From Nitrospirota bacterium (GTDB lineage Bacteria; Nitrospirota; Thermodesulfovibrionia; Thermodesulfovibrionales; Magnetobacteriaceae), in the NCBI GenBank assembly GCA_015233615.1, contig JADFXJ010000004.1, positions 1-64,000 of the forward strand: 64,000 bases of DNA, in the 5' to 3' direction. The notes under the pieces were generated by a model. That model was not told the DNA's origin, searched no databases, and worked only from the letters and a program-made list of their open reading frames with translations. Positions within the stretch are counted from its first letter, which is position 1; the number at the start of each line of letters is the position of its first letter. Positions 39,239-48,163 of this stretch are shown here, piece by piece. The position numbers were made by a program, and so were the translations under genes.

Positions 39239-39973
39239 GTGAGGATAAACCTCGGCAAGTGGACAGAGGAGAGTATTGACGGTCTGGCGCGTGAGGCGTC
39301 GGCCACTGACGACGCGGGTCAGAGGATAACCTTTATCTCGCGCCACTTTCTGGCAACGCCCTACGTTGGCGATACTCTCGTGGGGAGTGCCAACACCCCG
39401 GAGACCTTTGTCGTGGAGCTTGGGGGCATCGACTGCCTCACCTTCCTCGAATACGTAGAGGCCCTGAGGTTATCGACCTCATACCGCGAGTTTATCGATA
39501 ACCTGCAAAACGTGAGATACGTGTGCGGCCGTGTGGATTTCAACCACAGGCGACATTTTTTCTCCGACTGGGTTGGCGGTACCGTGGAGGACATAACGGC
39601 GATCATTGGTGGAGACCGGCTCGCATCCTGCCGGAAAACCCTCAACCTGAAAGAGGACGAGACATTTTACTTACCCGGAATTCCTGCCGGACAACGGGTT
39701 ATAACCTACATTCCCACCCCGGCTTTTGACGAAACCGCCCTTTCGGCCATAAACACCGGTGATTACCTGGGCATTTATACGCCAAAACCGGGAATCGACG
39801 TCTCTCACACGGGTATTGCGGTAAGGGAAAGCAGCAGGGTCTACCTGAGACATGCCTCGTCAATCCGCCGCATGGTAATCGACGAGGAACTCGCTCTTTA
39901 CATGCGAGGTAAGCCCGGCCTGTTAGTTTACAGGCCGAAATCGCTGAAAGCCATTGTGCGCCCGCAACCCTGA
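39239..39973 (+). CDS. DUF1460 (N-acetylmuramoyl-L-alanine amidase-like) protein
   Basis: FLATPYVGDTLVG, GGIDCLTFLEYVEAL, FNHRRHFFSDW; GTG start. Confidence 0.82.
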   Translation: MRINLGKWTEESIDGLAREASATDDAGQRITFISRHFLATPYVGDTLVGSANTPETFVVELGGIDCLTFLEYVEALRLSTSYREFIDNLQNVRYVCGRVDFNHRRHFFSDWVGGTVEDITAIIGGDRLASCRKTLNLKEDETFYLPGIPAGQRVITYIPTPAFDETALSAINTGDYLGIYTPKPGIDVSHTGIAVRESSRVYLRHASSIRRMVIDEELALYMRGKPGLLVYRPKSLKAIVRPQP

Positions 39974-40020
39974 ATAGAATCCTCTACGGAATCCTCCACG
40001 GACCCCTGAGAACCCCGCTT

Positions 40021-41289
40021 TTAGCTTTTTGGGATCTTTCCTATGCCCGATATAACGGGCTTGAGGTACATCAGAAGCGCCAGGCCCGGCAGCGCGGAAA
40101 CGGCCGTTATGAGAAAGAAAAATGGCCACCCCACGGCAGCCACCACGTACCCAGACGTAGGGGATATGAAAATACGCCCCGTAACTGCTATCGATGAAAG
40201 CAGTGCGTACTGTGTAGCACTGTAGCGTTGGTTGCACATGGACATAATGAAGGAGACAAAGGCAGCGGTTCCCATGCCGCTGGTCAGGTTTTCAATCCCC
40301 ACGGCCGCAATAAGCATGGGGTAGCTATGCCCCACGGCAGCCAATGCCATGAAGGACAGGTTGGATACCCCCTGGAGCACGCCGAAAAGGAGCAATGACT
40401 TATACAGTCCGAGCCTCACCATGAGGGCTCCTCCGAACATGGCCCCAATGATGGTGGACACGAGGCCGAGGCCCTTGTTTATGGTTCCGACCTCCGTGGC
40501 GGTGAACCCTACCCCTTTTAACAAAAACGCAGTGGTAAGAGAACCGGCGTAGGCGTCGCTGAGTTTGTAGAGGACGACCAGCAGGAGGATTTGGATGGCC
40601 GAGTCTCTCGTGAAGTAATCCTTGAGCGGCCCCCAAACAGCTTCCTGAAGGCTTACCGGCGGCTTTACGTGGCCCGCCGGTTCGGGCCCGACGGCCGCCC
40701 CAATCATGCCTATGGCCATCAGCGCCGCCATTACAAGGTACGTGTTATGCCACCCTATCCTGTCCGCCATTATGAGGGCTACGGCACCGGATGTGAGCAT
40801 GGCTATGCGATAACCCGTGATAAAGACGGCAGTGCCCGCTCCCCGTTCCCGCTCGATTAGTACGTCCGTGCGGTAGGCGTCGGAAACTATGTCCTGGGAG
40901 GCCGAGGAAAAGGCCAGGGCAAGGGCGAAGGCCGCCAGTATGAAAGGTTCTTTGCCCGGAGCCACAAAGGACATGGCAGAGGCACTCAGCATGATGCAAG
41001 CCTGTGTGATGATCATCCATCCCCGCCTTCTGCCAAACCATGGAGGCACAAAGCGGTCCATGAGGGGTGACCAGAGGAATTTCAGCGTATAAGGCAGACC
41101 CACGAGTGCGAAAATGCCGATAGTCTTTATGTCCACCCCGGATTGGGCCATATAAGCCTGCAGAGTGCCGGCAGTCAGCGAAAGGGGAAGACCCGAGGCA
41201 AACCCCAAAAGGGCCAGTGTGGCCACCCGCCTGCTGGTGAATACCTGAAAGTATTGGTTAACGCTCGAAGCCATGTATATTACTTGCAA
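40021..41289 (-). CDS. AmpG-like MFS permease (muropeptide transporter family)
   Basis: LLGFASGLPLSLTAGTLQAYMAQSGVDIKTIGIFALVGLPYTLKFLWSPLMDRFVPP; FGRRRGWM; ASQDIVSDAYRTDVL. Confidence 0.88.
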   Translation of the reverse strand: MQVIYMASSVNQYFQVFTSRRVATLALLGFASGLPLSLTAGTLQAYMAQSGVDIKTIGIFALVGLPYTLKFLWSPLMDRFVPPWFGRRRGWMIITQACIMLSASAMSFVAPGKEPFILAAFALALAFSSASQDIVSDAYRTDVLIERERGAGTAVFITGYRIAMLTSGAVALIMADRIGWHNTYLVMAALMAIGMIGAAVGPEPAGHVKPPVSLQEAVWGPLKDYFTRDSAIQILLLVVLYKLSDAYAGSLTTAFLLKGVGFTATEVGTINKGLGLVSTIIGAMFGGALMVRLGLYKSLLLFGVLQGVSNLSFMALAAVGHSYPMLIAAVGIENLTSGMGTAAFVSFIMSMCNQRYSATQYALLSSIAVTGRIFISPTSGYVVAAVGWPFFFLITAVSALPGLALLMYLKPVISGIGKIPKS

Positions 41290-41331
41290 TTGTACCGGTA
41301 ATCGATGGGAAAAAACAACTTTTGTCTTACC

Positions 41332-41494
41332 CCCAAATTCTGATATAGAAACATTGGATATTATATATTACTGTCATTGCGAGCACATCTGAAAGAGCCG
41401 TCAGCCGCATTCGCGGGGCGCGGCAATCTCATGAAAATAAACGAGATTGCAACGCTTACGCTCGCAATGACAAGTTTCTATATCGGGATTTGGG
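41332..41494. repeat. MITE-like element, family 2, copy 1 (163 bp)
   Basis: CCCAAATTCTGATATAGAAAC / GTTTCTATATCGGGATTTGGG ends with inner TGTCATTGCGAGC...GCTCGCAATGACA. Confidence 0.82.
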
Positions 41495-41797
41495 TTACCC
41501 CTTATTCCATCTCAAGAATATTTTAAGGCTTGTATGAAAAAACGTTCGTTCTTTTGCGAAACTTATTGCACATCTCCGGGCGTTACTCCTTATCCTGTCA
41601 AATCCGAACAATACTGTAAATCTGGCACTCAGATTTATGCTTTTTTACCGGTTTATTGCGTGTGGTGGCGCAAATATGCTTTCGCTATAGCCGATGACGC
41701 AACGGAGAAAAAATAACAAAACCGGATGAAATTCATCTGGCATGAGAATTGCTTCTATAATATGCGTCGCTATTAAGCGATTAGATTAGAGTTTGTA

Positions 41798-41901
41798 AGG
41801 TGGCATAGGATAGAGCCTTCGATAGAAGGTTTTGATGGGTGAGGTAAATACGTCTCTATAGCGAGTATCGTGATTGCCAAAACCGTTTTCCGTAGCCACC
41901 T
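41798..41901 (+). promoter_or_regulatory. Possible structured 5' leader (closed by a 7-bp stem, with an internal hairpin)
   Basis: AGGTGGC (41798-41804) pairs with GCCACCT (41895-41901); internal AGCCTTC-gata-GAAGGTT (41814-41831); followed by SD taaggagg of the 41922 ORF. Confidence 0.35.
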
Positions 41902-41921
41902 GATTTTTAAGGAGGTTTTCG

Positions 41922-42500
41922 ATGGGTAATGTAATGGATAAACTGAGTGCCATGAATATGGATAACCTTATTAAGCGTGCAGGTGGGTTTGCCGTGCGGC
42001 GTACAGAGTTTCCAGGCTATTCTCGTATGGCAGGGCTATTATCTGAAGTTAGAAGCACTCCATTTAACCTCTTTGCCGGGATTGGACGCAAATTCAGTTC
42101 GTTTAGCGATACCAGGAAGAGGCTCTACGACGGACTTGTCAAAAACGTGAGCGTTAACGATGCTGTCAAAGACATCTCGGCACAAACCGCGAACTTCTTA
42201 AGCAACGCCAGAGCAATCGTCGACATATCCGAGTGCAAGGCTTATTTAAAGAGGCTAAGCCAGAAGAAATCAGACCTGAAGGCTGAGACCAGGACGTACT
42301 TTCAGAACGTCTCCGGGTCGATTAAGGGCATGTATAAGCCATCCGTGGCAGCAGAGCAAGGGAGCACCTGGCCGGGCGGAAACGACTCGCAGGCTCATGC
42401 CGGATCTAACGGGAAACTCCCCATCGACAAAGATGCCTTAGTCTACTCTTCGGCTACTTCTAACGAGGAGTCCTTAGACAAGCGCATGCAATACATGTAA
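41922..42500 (+). CDS. Hypothetical protein
   Basis: 192 aa ORF with strong SD aaggaggttttcg. Confidence 0.65.
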   Translation: MGNVMDKLSAMNMDNLIKRAGGFAVRRTEFPGYSRMAGLLSEVRSTPFNLFAGIGRKFSSFSDTRKRLYDGLVKNVSVNDAVKDISAQTANFLSNARAIVDISECKAYLKRLSQKKSDLKAETRTYFQNVSGSIKGMYKPSVAAEQGSTWPGGNDSQAHAGSNGKLPIDKDALVYSSATSNEESLDKRMQYM

Positions 42501-42513
42501 ACCCGGCAGACTT

Positions 42514-42670
42514 ATACCAATTTGCATCCAAAAGAGTAACAAGGCGGCAAGGAGAAAGCGACACAGGCGTACCCCCTACCCCCCGTGAGGGGGGGGGTAA
42601 CTCGTTACGTACGTCGGGGAGCTTTCGACGATTGCCTTCGCAAGTTAATCGAATGAATGCAATTTGGTAT
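42514..42670. repeat. MITE-like element, family 1, copy 2 (157 bp, inverted relative to copy 1)
   Basis: ATACCAATTTGCATCC...GAATGCAATTTGGTAT; internal sequence is the reverse complement of 13982-14135. Confidence 0.85.
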
Positions 42671-42844
42671 TAGCGGGCTGAACGCCGGCAGGGGGGTCAC
42701 TGACCCCCTGTATACGGCAATCGGAATGCCTTGTACTGCCTTCAACGTATGTACCGCCGTCTTTGTTCCATGCTTTGTTCCGATGGTATCCTGCTTGAAT
42801 GCATTGCTTCTACTGCTGCGATGTGCTTGACAACGGAAGCTAAG

Positions 42845-43969
42845 ATGGCATATAATCCATTGATGAAACGGCTTAAACGTATAACCGTAGCAGCGTTGTT
42901 TCTGTACATGGCCTTAGCTTTTACCTCCTCCGGCAGCGTAGGTTATGCAGGAAACCGCGTTGAAAAGATTGCAAACGGCACGTATGCCGTTGCGGGGCAA
43001 TATTCATGGGTTGTAGCCATTGTGGTATCTTCATATCCGGATAATTACAGCGGGTATTGGTGTGCTGGCAGCCTAATACGTCCGGATTGGGTTATAACGG
43101 CGGGTCACTGTATTGCACATGCGTTAAAAAATGGTTGGAACCTTGACGTGGTGGTCGGACTTAGTTCTCTTTTAGCCAACGACGGTACCAGGGTGCACGT
43201 TTCTAACTATGTATTACATCCTTCGTACAGCGAGTCTGGAGACAACGACGTAGGACTTTTACAGCTTCCAACGCCGGTGTCGCCTTCGATAACACCGGTA
43301 ACACTTGTTGGACAGACCATAAGTGGTACCCTGACCCCGTTTGGCACTACGTCAACCGTGCTGGGATGGGGCGCTACGACGTCGTTTTCGAAGTCGAACG
43401 TGCTACAAGAGCTATCCATTCCCACGGTTAGTAACGCGACTTGCCAGACTGCTTATAGCCAAAAAGCTCCCGGCACCGTGATAACCGATAACATGATTTG
43501 TGCCGGAGTGCCCGACGGCAAGTATGACGCCTGCGTCGGCGACAGCGGGGGACCTCTCCTGGTATCCTCCGTAACGGCAAGCCCAGTGTTGATAGGTGCC
43601 GTCAGCTTCGGCACGGGTGCATGTGGTGCAGGCACTTACGGCGTTTATAGCAATTTCTCCCAATATACCGGCTGGATTACCCAAAATACCTGTACTTCCG
43701 CCGAGATTCCGGCATCACCGGTTATAAAAGTGGGCCTGTCGGGAACTAACGTCACAATTTCCTGGCCTTCGATAGCCGGGGCTACGGGATACAGACTCTA
43801 CTATGCTCCATATCCTAATGCCGGATACGTCTATTCCGCAGACCTGGGCACCCAAAATTCCCTTTCCGCCCAGCTTTACTCCGGGGCTAACTTTTACGTA
43901 GCCGTCCAGGCCTACAAGCAAAGTTGCACCGGCGGCTTCTCCAACGTAGAGCATTTTACTATTCCTTAA
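42845..43969 (+). CDS. Secreted trypsin-like (S1) serine protease with C-terminal Fn3-like domain
   Basis: WVITAGHCIA, DNDVGLLQLP, CVGDSGGPLLV; signal peptide RITVAALFLYMALAFTSSGSVGYA. Start at 42845 or 42863. Confidence 0.9.
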   Translation: MAYNPLMKRLKRITVAALFLYMALAFTSSGSVGYAGNRVEKIANGTYAVAGQYSWVVAIVVSSYPDNYSGYWCAGSLIRPDWVITAGHCIAHALKNGWNLDVVVGLSSLLANDGTRVHVSNYVLHPSYSESGDNDVGLLQLPTPVSPSITPVTLVGQTISGTLTPFGTTSTVLGWGATTSFSKSNVLQELSIPTVSNATCQTAYSQKAPGTVITDNMICAGVPDGKYDACVGDSGGPLLVSSVTASPVLIGAVSFGTGACGAGTYGVYSNFSQYTGWITQNTCTSAEIPASPVIKVGLSGTNVTISWPSIAGATGYRLYYAPYPNAGYVYSADLGTQNSLSAQLYSGANFYVAVQAYKQSCTGGFSNVEHFTIP

Positions 43970-44006
43970 GCTCCGATTATACACAATTAAGCGCCCATTA
44001 TTATCA

Positions 44007-44193
44007 CCCAAATTCCGACATAGAAGTCTGTCATTGCGAGCGAAGCGAAGCAATCTCGCCTTTTCGAAGAGATTGCCGCGCCCCGCGAATACCCCCTCAC
44101 GGGGGGTAGGGGGGTTACGGCTGACGGCTCTTTCAGAGGTGCTCGCAATGACAGCAAAATGTTATGTCTCCTGTTTCTATGTCGGGATTTGGG
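44007..44193. repeat. MITE-like element, family 2, copy 2 (187 bp, core inverted, with a C/G-rich insert)
   Basis: CCCAAATTCCGACATAGAAG...GTTTCTATGTCGGGATTTGGG; inner TGTCATTGCGAGCGAAGCGAAGCAATCTC. Confidence 0.85.
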
Positions 44194-44394
44194 TATCACT
44201 GCTCAAAAGAAAACTCCCCATATTGTTTAAACCGCATCGTGACATGCATCATTGCTGAATTAGTTTTTTCGGAATACTATGTGCTATAATTACCTAAGAT
44301 GCATCCGTGCAATGGCTGCCGGCTGGTATCCAAATTGAATATCAACTTCGGCTGCAAAAACTGGCTGATAGCCGGTACTACCGGTATAAATTGA

Positions 44395-45558
44395 GTGAGG
44401 AGTAAAATAATTAGCGATTATGCCATTATGGAATGCGACGACGATACGCTAAAAGATACTCAAATAGAAACCGATAACGATACCGAAGAGGAATATTATA
44501 GCGAAAAACCGGTATATTCCGAAGGAGATGAGCTGGATATTAGGGAAGATAAGATGACTGTCTTTCAGCTTTTGCGAAAATTGCACCAGGATAAACCTAC
44601 TCTTATTCTTGACCCCGATTTTCAGAGAAACATAGTATGGAATAAAAAACAGCGTAGCCGCTTCATTGAATCCATCCTAATTGGTCTTCCCTTGCCGCCT
44701 ATCTACCTGAACCAGGACATAGAAGGTAGATTCATAGTAATCGATGGTTTACAAAGAATTACTACGCTAGATGACTTTGTTCCTAAGAACGTTAAAGGCA
44801 AACAGGTTGACGGATTTAATCTCTCTGATTTGGAAGGCTTGACAAACTTGAACGGTGAAAGCTTCAAAAAATTATCTCCAAAATTACAGGCCAAGGTTGA
44901 AGATAAAAACATGATGCTTTACATAATAAAGCCTTCTGTAAGATCTCAAAGGGTTTACGATATTTTCAACAGGATAAATACTGGCGGTACCCAATTGAAA
45001 AGACAGGAAATTAGAAATTGCATGTATACAGGTGCCGCAACCAAACTGTTGAAAGAACTCTCTGGATCAGCAACTTTTAAGAGGGCTATTGACCATGGAA
45101 TTGATCCTAAAAGGATGAAGGACATGGAGGCTATATTACGCTGTCTGGCGTTTTATCTGACACCTTACAAATCGTATCAAGGGGATTTGGACGAGTTTCT
45201 GTCAGACACGATGGCTGCCATCAATAAAATGAAACCATTGCAAGTTGACGAATTAAAGAACAAGTTCCTAAGAATTATGGAACTAACTCAGGAATTCTTC
45301 GGCATGAAAAATTTCAGGATTACTGGAACAGACGATAGAAGAGGCTCAATTAAACTGGCGCTGATGGAATCGATATTCCTTTATTTCTCCAATAAAGATG
45401 AACGTTTCCTACACGAGCATAAGGAAAAGATAAGAGAAAATTATGAAATACTTTTAAAAGATGAATTTTTTTTAGACGCGATAGGCAAAGCTACTGGACA
45501 TAAAAAAAGAGTTCAAACGAGATTTGATAAAGTTCAGGAGTACTTGGGTAAGGTCTAA
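44395..45558 (+). CDS. DUF262 (ParB/Srx-like, GmrSD-N-type) protein
   Basis: DPDFQRNIVWNKKQRSRFIESILIGLPLPPIYLNQDIEGRFIVIDGLQRITTL; start codon uncertain. Confidence 0.88.
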   Translation: MRSKIISDYAIMECDDDTLKDTQIETDNDTEEEYYSEKPVYSEGDELDIREDKMTVFQLLRKLHQDKPTLILDPDFQRNIVWNKKQRSRFIESILIGLPLPPIYLNQDIEGRFIVIDGLQRITTLDDFVPKNVKGKQVDGFNLSDLEGLTNLNGESFKKLSPKLQAKVEDKNMMLYIIKPSVRSQRVYDIFNRINTGGTQLKRQEIRNCMYTGAATKLLKELSGSATFKRAIDHGIDPKRMKDMEAILRCLAFYLTPYKSYQGDLDEFLSDTMAAINKMKPLQVDELKNKFLRIMELTQEFFGMKNFRITGTDDRRGSIKLALMESIFLYFSNKDERFLHEHKEKIRENYEILLKDEFFLDAIGKATGHKKRVQTRFDKVQEYLGKV

Positions 45559-46817
45559 TGCTTAGGGAGATAACGTTAAAAAACTTTAAGGCTTTCATGG
45601 AAGCAACGAAAATACCGGTTAAATCTCTTAATCTTCTTACCGGCGTCAACGGTTCGGGTAAATCATCGGTGTTGCAATCGATTCTTCTATACAACCAGTC
45701 TTTTGTACATAAATTGGTTCCTTTCGCAAGTAGGAAACATTTGAAACTTATGCTGAACGGTTACAATGTTCAAATGGGAAACTTCAAGGATTTGAGAAAC
45801 AGCCACCTTCCTGAGGAATACGATATTGAGAATACTTTTGTTTTCACCGAACAAAATGGCAATAATACGATCACCTTGCATTTTTACCTTAATAATGCAA
45901 GCTTCAATGATGATGAAGCGTTTGCAAACATTCCTAAGTATGATATTAAAGGTATATTGAATTCTGAGGAATTTGAAGAAACCGAGTTTAAAGGTCATCT
46001 AAGTTCAAAAAAGAGGGGCTTTAAAGGAAATATATTTTTTCATCCTTTTGATGCTGATCACATGTCTGCTCGTGTAAATGATGTACATATAGATTTACGT
46101 AAATTCATTAATTATCACAAAATCCATTATGTCTCTGCTGAACGTATAGGTCCCCGGGAGTTTTACCAAAAATCTGGTTTCTTCGATTTTCCTAACGTTG
46201 GATCGAAAGGTGAATTCACTACAAACGTGTTAGTAAAGAAAAAATACGAACCAATAGATGACAGACTATGCCTTCCCACTCAAGTATCGAAAACGCTGGC
46301 AGACCAAACCGAAGCATGGATGGATAATATTTTCCGTGGATGTAAACTCGATGTAAACGAATTCGAAAATACAATCATCTTTATGAAATTGAACTCCAAC
46401 GGATCCGGCAACCTCTATAGGCCTACAAACGTAGGTTTTGGTTATACCTACGCGCTTCCAATTTTCGTATCGGGTCTGATTGCCCAAAAAGACGAAATGC
46501 TTATCGTTGAAAATCCGGAGGCACACCTTCACCCGTCAGCACAGACGCAAATTGCCTATTTTTTATCCCTTGTCAGCAGTTGCGGTGTACAGGTATTAAT
46601 CGAATCTCACAGCGATCACGTTCTGAACGGTCTGCTGATAGCAGTTAAGGATGGGATTGTCAAGTCGGATGACCTGAATATCCTTTACTTCGGTAAAGAG
46701 AAGGAACACGTAAACATGAAGGAAATCGAAGTGCACGACAATGGTAAAATCGAAGATTGGCCTGATGGTTTTTTTGACCAGACCGAAAAAGATTTTGCGA
46801 GACTATACGGTAAATGA
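45558..46817 (+). CDS. AAA ATPase (AAA_15/21, DUF3696-like)
   Basis: Walker A LTGVNGSGKSSVLQS; LIVENPEAHLHPSAQTQIAYFL; LIESHSDHVLNGLLIAV. Confidence 0.88.
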   Translation: MLREITLKNFKAFMEATKIPVKSLNLLTGVNGSGKSSVLQSILLYNQSFVHKLVPFASRKHLKLMLNGYNVQMGNFKDLRNSHLPEEYDIENTFVFTEQNGNNTITLHFYLNNASFNDDEAFANIPKYDIKGILNSEEFEETEFKGHLSSKKRGFKGNIFFHPFDADHMSARVNDVHIDLRKFINYHKIHYVSAERIGPREFYQKSGFFDFPNVGSKGEFTTNVLVKKKYEPIDDRLCLPTQVSKTLADQTEAWMDNIFRGCKLDVNEFENTIIFMKLNSNGSGNLYRPTNVGFGYTYALPIFVSGLIAQKDEMLIVENPEAHLHPSAQTQIAYFLSLVSSCGVQVLIESHSDHVLNGLLIAVKDGIVKSDDLNILYFGKEKEHVNMKEIEVHDNGKIEDWPDGFFDQTEKDFARLYGK

Positions 46818-47587
46818 TACAGGTCTTCGTAAACGAAACATCGATTGATAAACAATATAATACCATCGATGAATTCCAAAATGCCGTGGTGGTTTTTAAC
46901 AACGTATTCAACCGTTTTGTAGATATTGTAGGCAAACAAAACCTGCGTTTTGCAATATATTTTGAGGAATACTGTTTAGAAAATTGTTATCCCATGGAAA
47001 ATAGTTGTTTAAAAAAAAGCTTGAATGCTATCAGGGGAAAATTAATAAGAGAAACTTTCATGAAACTATTTTACCGAAAACTGCACCTAGTAAACTGGAG
47101 GGAAACACAGGCTCACAATCCAAATGACATATTTTTCTGCAAAGAAAGTAACACTAACGTAAGCGACACTTCCATTGCCGAACTAACAGAGAGGAAACTT
47201 GCAAATGCCGAATTAGTATCCTTCCTTTATAACTTTCTGGGTTCAATTTTCGATAATCACGCCATGATTAGGGTAACAAAGAACAATCACCCTGACGAGA
47301 TCTCTTTAGATTGTATCAAAAGCGAGAACTGCCTGGATAACTGGCTTGAGCCAAAGTTCTGTATCAAGAAGCACGCATATAACCCTACTTCGAATATATC
47401 GCCAAGAGACGAGCAAACCGTTCTTAGTGATTCGAAAAAGTTCACTCAAACGAATTATATAGATCCAAATGGAAGTAGGCACATCTACGAGGAGCGAGAA
47501 ACTCTTTACTTATGGTACGTTGACAATTTCCATTTTGGCGGAAGCGCCCATCCTTGCTCCATAGGCCATCTCAGGCCGGCTGCTTGA
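46814..47587 (+). CDS. Hypothetical third gene of the DUF262/AAA cassette; C-terminus possibly altered
   Basis: ATGA overlap with the ATPase; 257 aa ending YLWYVDNFHFGGSAHPCSIGHLRPAA. Confidence 0.75.
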   Translation: MIQVFVNETSIDKQYNTIDEFQNAVVVFNNVFNRFVDIVGKQNLRFAIYFEEYCLENCYPMENSCLKKSLNAIRGKLIRETFMKLFYRKLHLVNWRETQAHNPNDIFFCKESNTNVSDTSIAELTERKLANAELVSFLYNFLGSIFDNHAMIRVTKNNHPDEISLDCIKSENCLDNWLEPKFCIKKHAYNPTSNISPRDEQTVLSDSKKFTQTNYIDPNGSRHIYEERETLYLWYVDNFHFGGSAHPCSIGHLRPAA

Positions 47588-48163
47588 TCAGAACTCCAAT
47601 ATCACGGCTTGTTCGTCGCAGTCGGGGAACTTGGTACAGTGTATGCACTCGCCCCAGATCTTGTGGGGAAGATTGGACTTGTCTATCTCCGTAAACCCCA
47701 GCTTTTTGAAAAATCCCGGCACGTAAGTAAGGGCGAATATGCGCATCACTCCCAAAGCTCTTGCCTCATCCAGGCAGCGCTCTAAGAGTTGGCGCCCTAT
47801 TCCCCGTTTCTGGAAGGACTGGCTTACCGCCAGAGACTTTATCTCCGCAAGGTCTTCCCACATTATGTGCAGAGCCGATACGCCGATTATTCCTACGGCC
47901 GGATCTGCGGTATCGGTAATCACTCCGGCACCGGTCGTCCCTCCGGTATCGACGACCCTGGTGGTATCGGTTATCTTGCCGGTATCGATTATCCCGGCGT
48001 CGCCGCATAAACCGGAGACCGGGCCTTCGCACACAAAGTAGTCCCGCAGATTTTCGTATAGTGCGTTAAGCGGCCTGGCAAGCATTAACTCTTTCGTGGC
48101 AAAGTCGTTTATCAACCTCTGTATGGGCTTTACGTCAGATACGATTGCTTTTCTTATTCTCAA
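47588..48163 (-). CDS. GNAT N-acetyltransferase (N-acetylglutamate-synthase-like)
   Basis: IRKAIVSDVKPIQRLINDFA; LAVSQSFQKRGIGRQLLERCLDEARALGVMRIFALTYVPGFFKKLGF. Confidence 0.88.
   Translation of the reverse strand: MRIRKAIVSDVKPIQRLINDFATKELMLARPLNALYENLRDYFVCEGPVSGLCGDAGIIDTGKITDTTRVVDTGGTTGAGVITDTADPAVGIIGVSALHIMWEDLAEIKSLAVSQSFQKRGIGRQLLERCLDEARALGVMRIFALTYVPGFFKKLGFTEIDKSNLPHKIWGECIHCTKFPDCDEQAVILEF

Noticed and set aside
41534-41716. 60-aa plus-strand ORF
   Set aside because: No SD or conserved motif; left unannotated.
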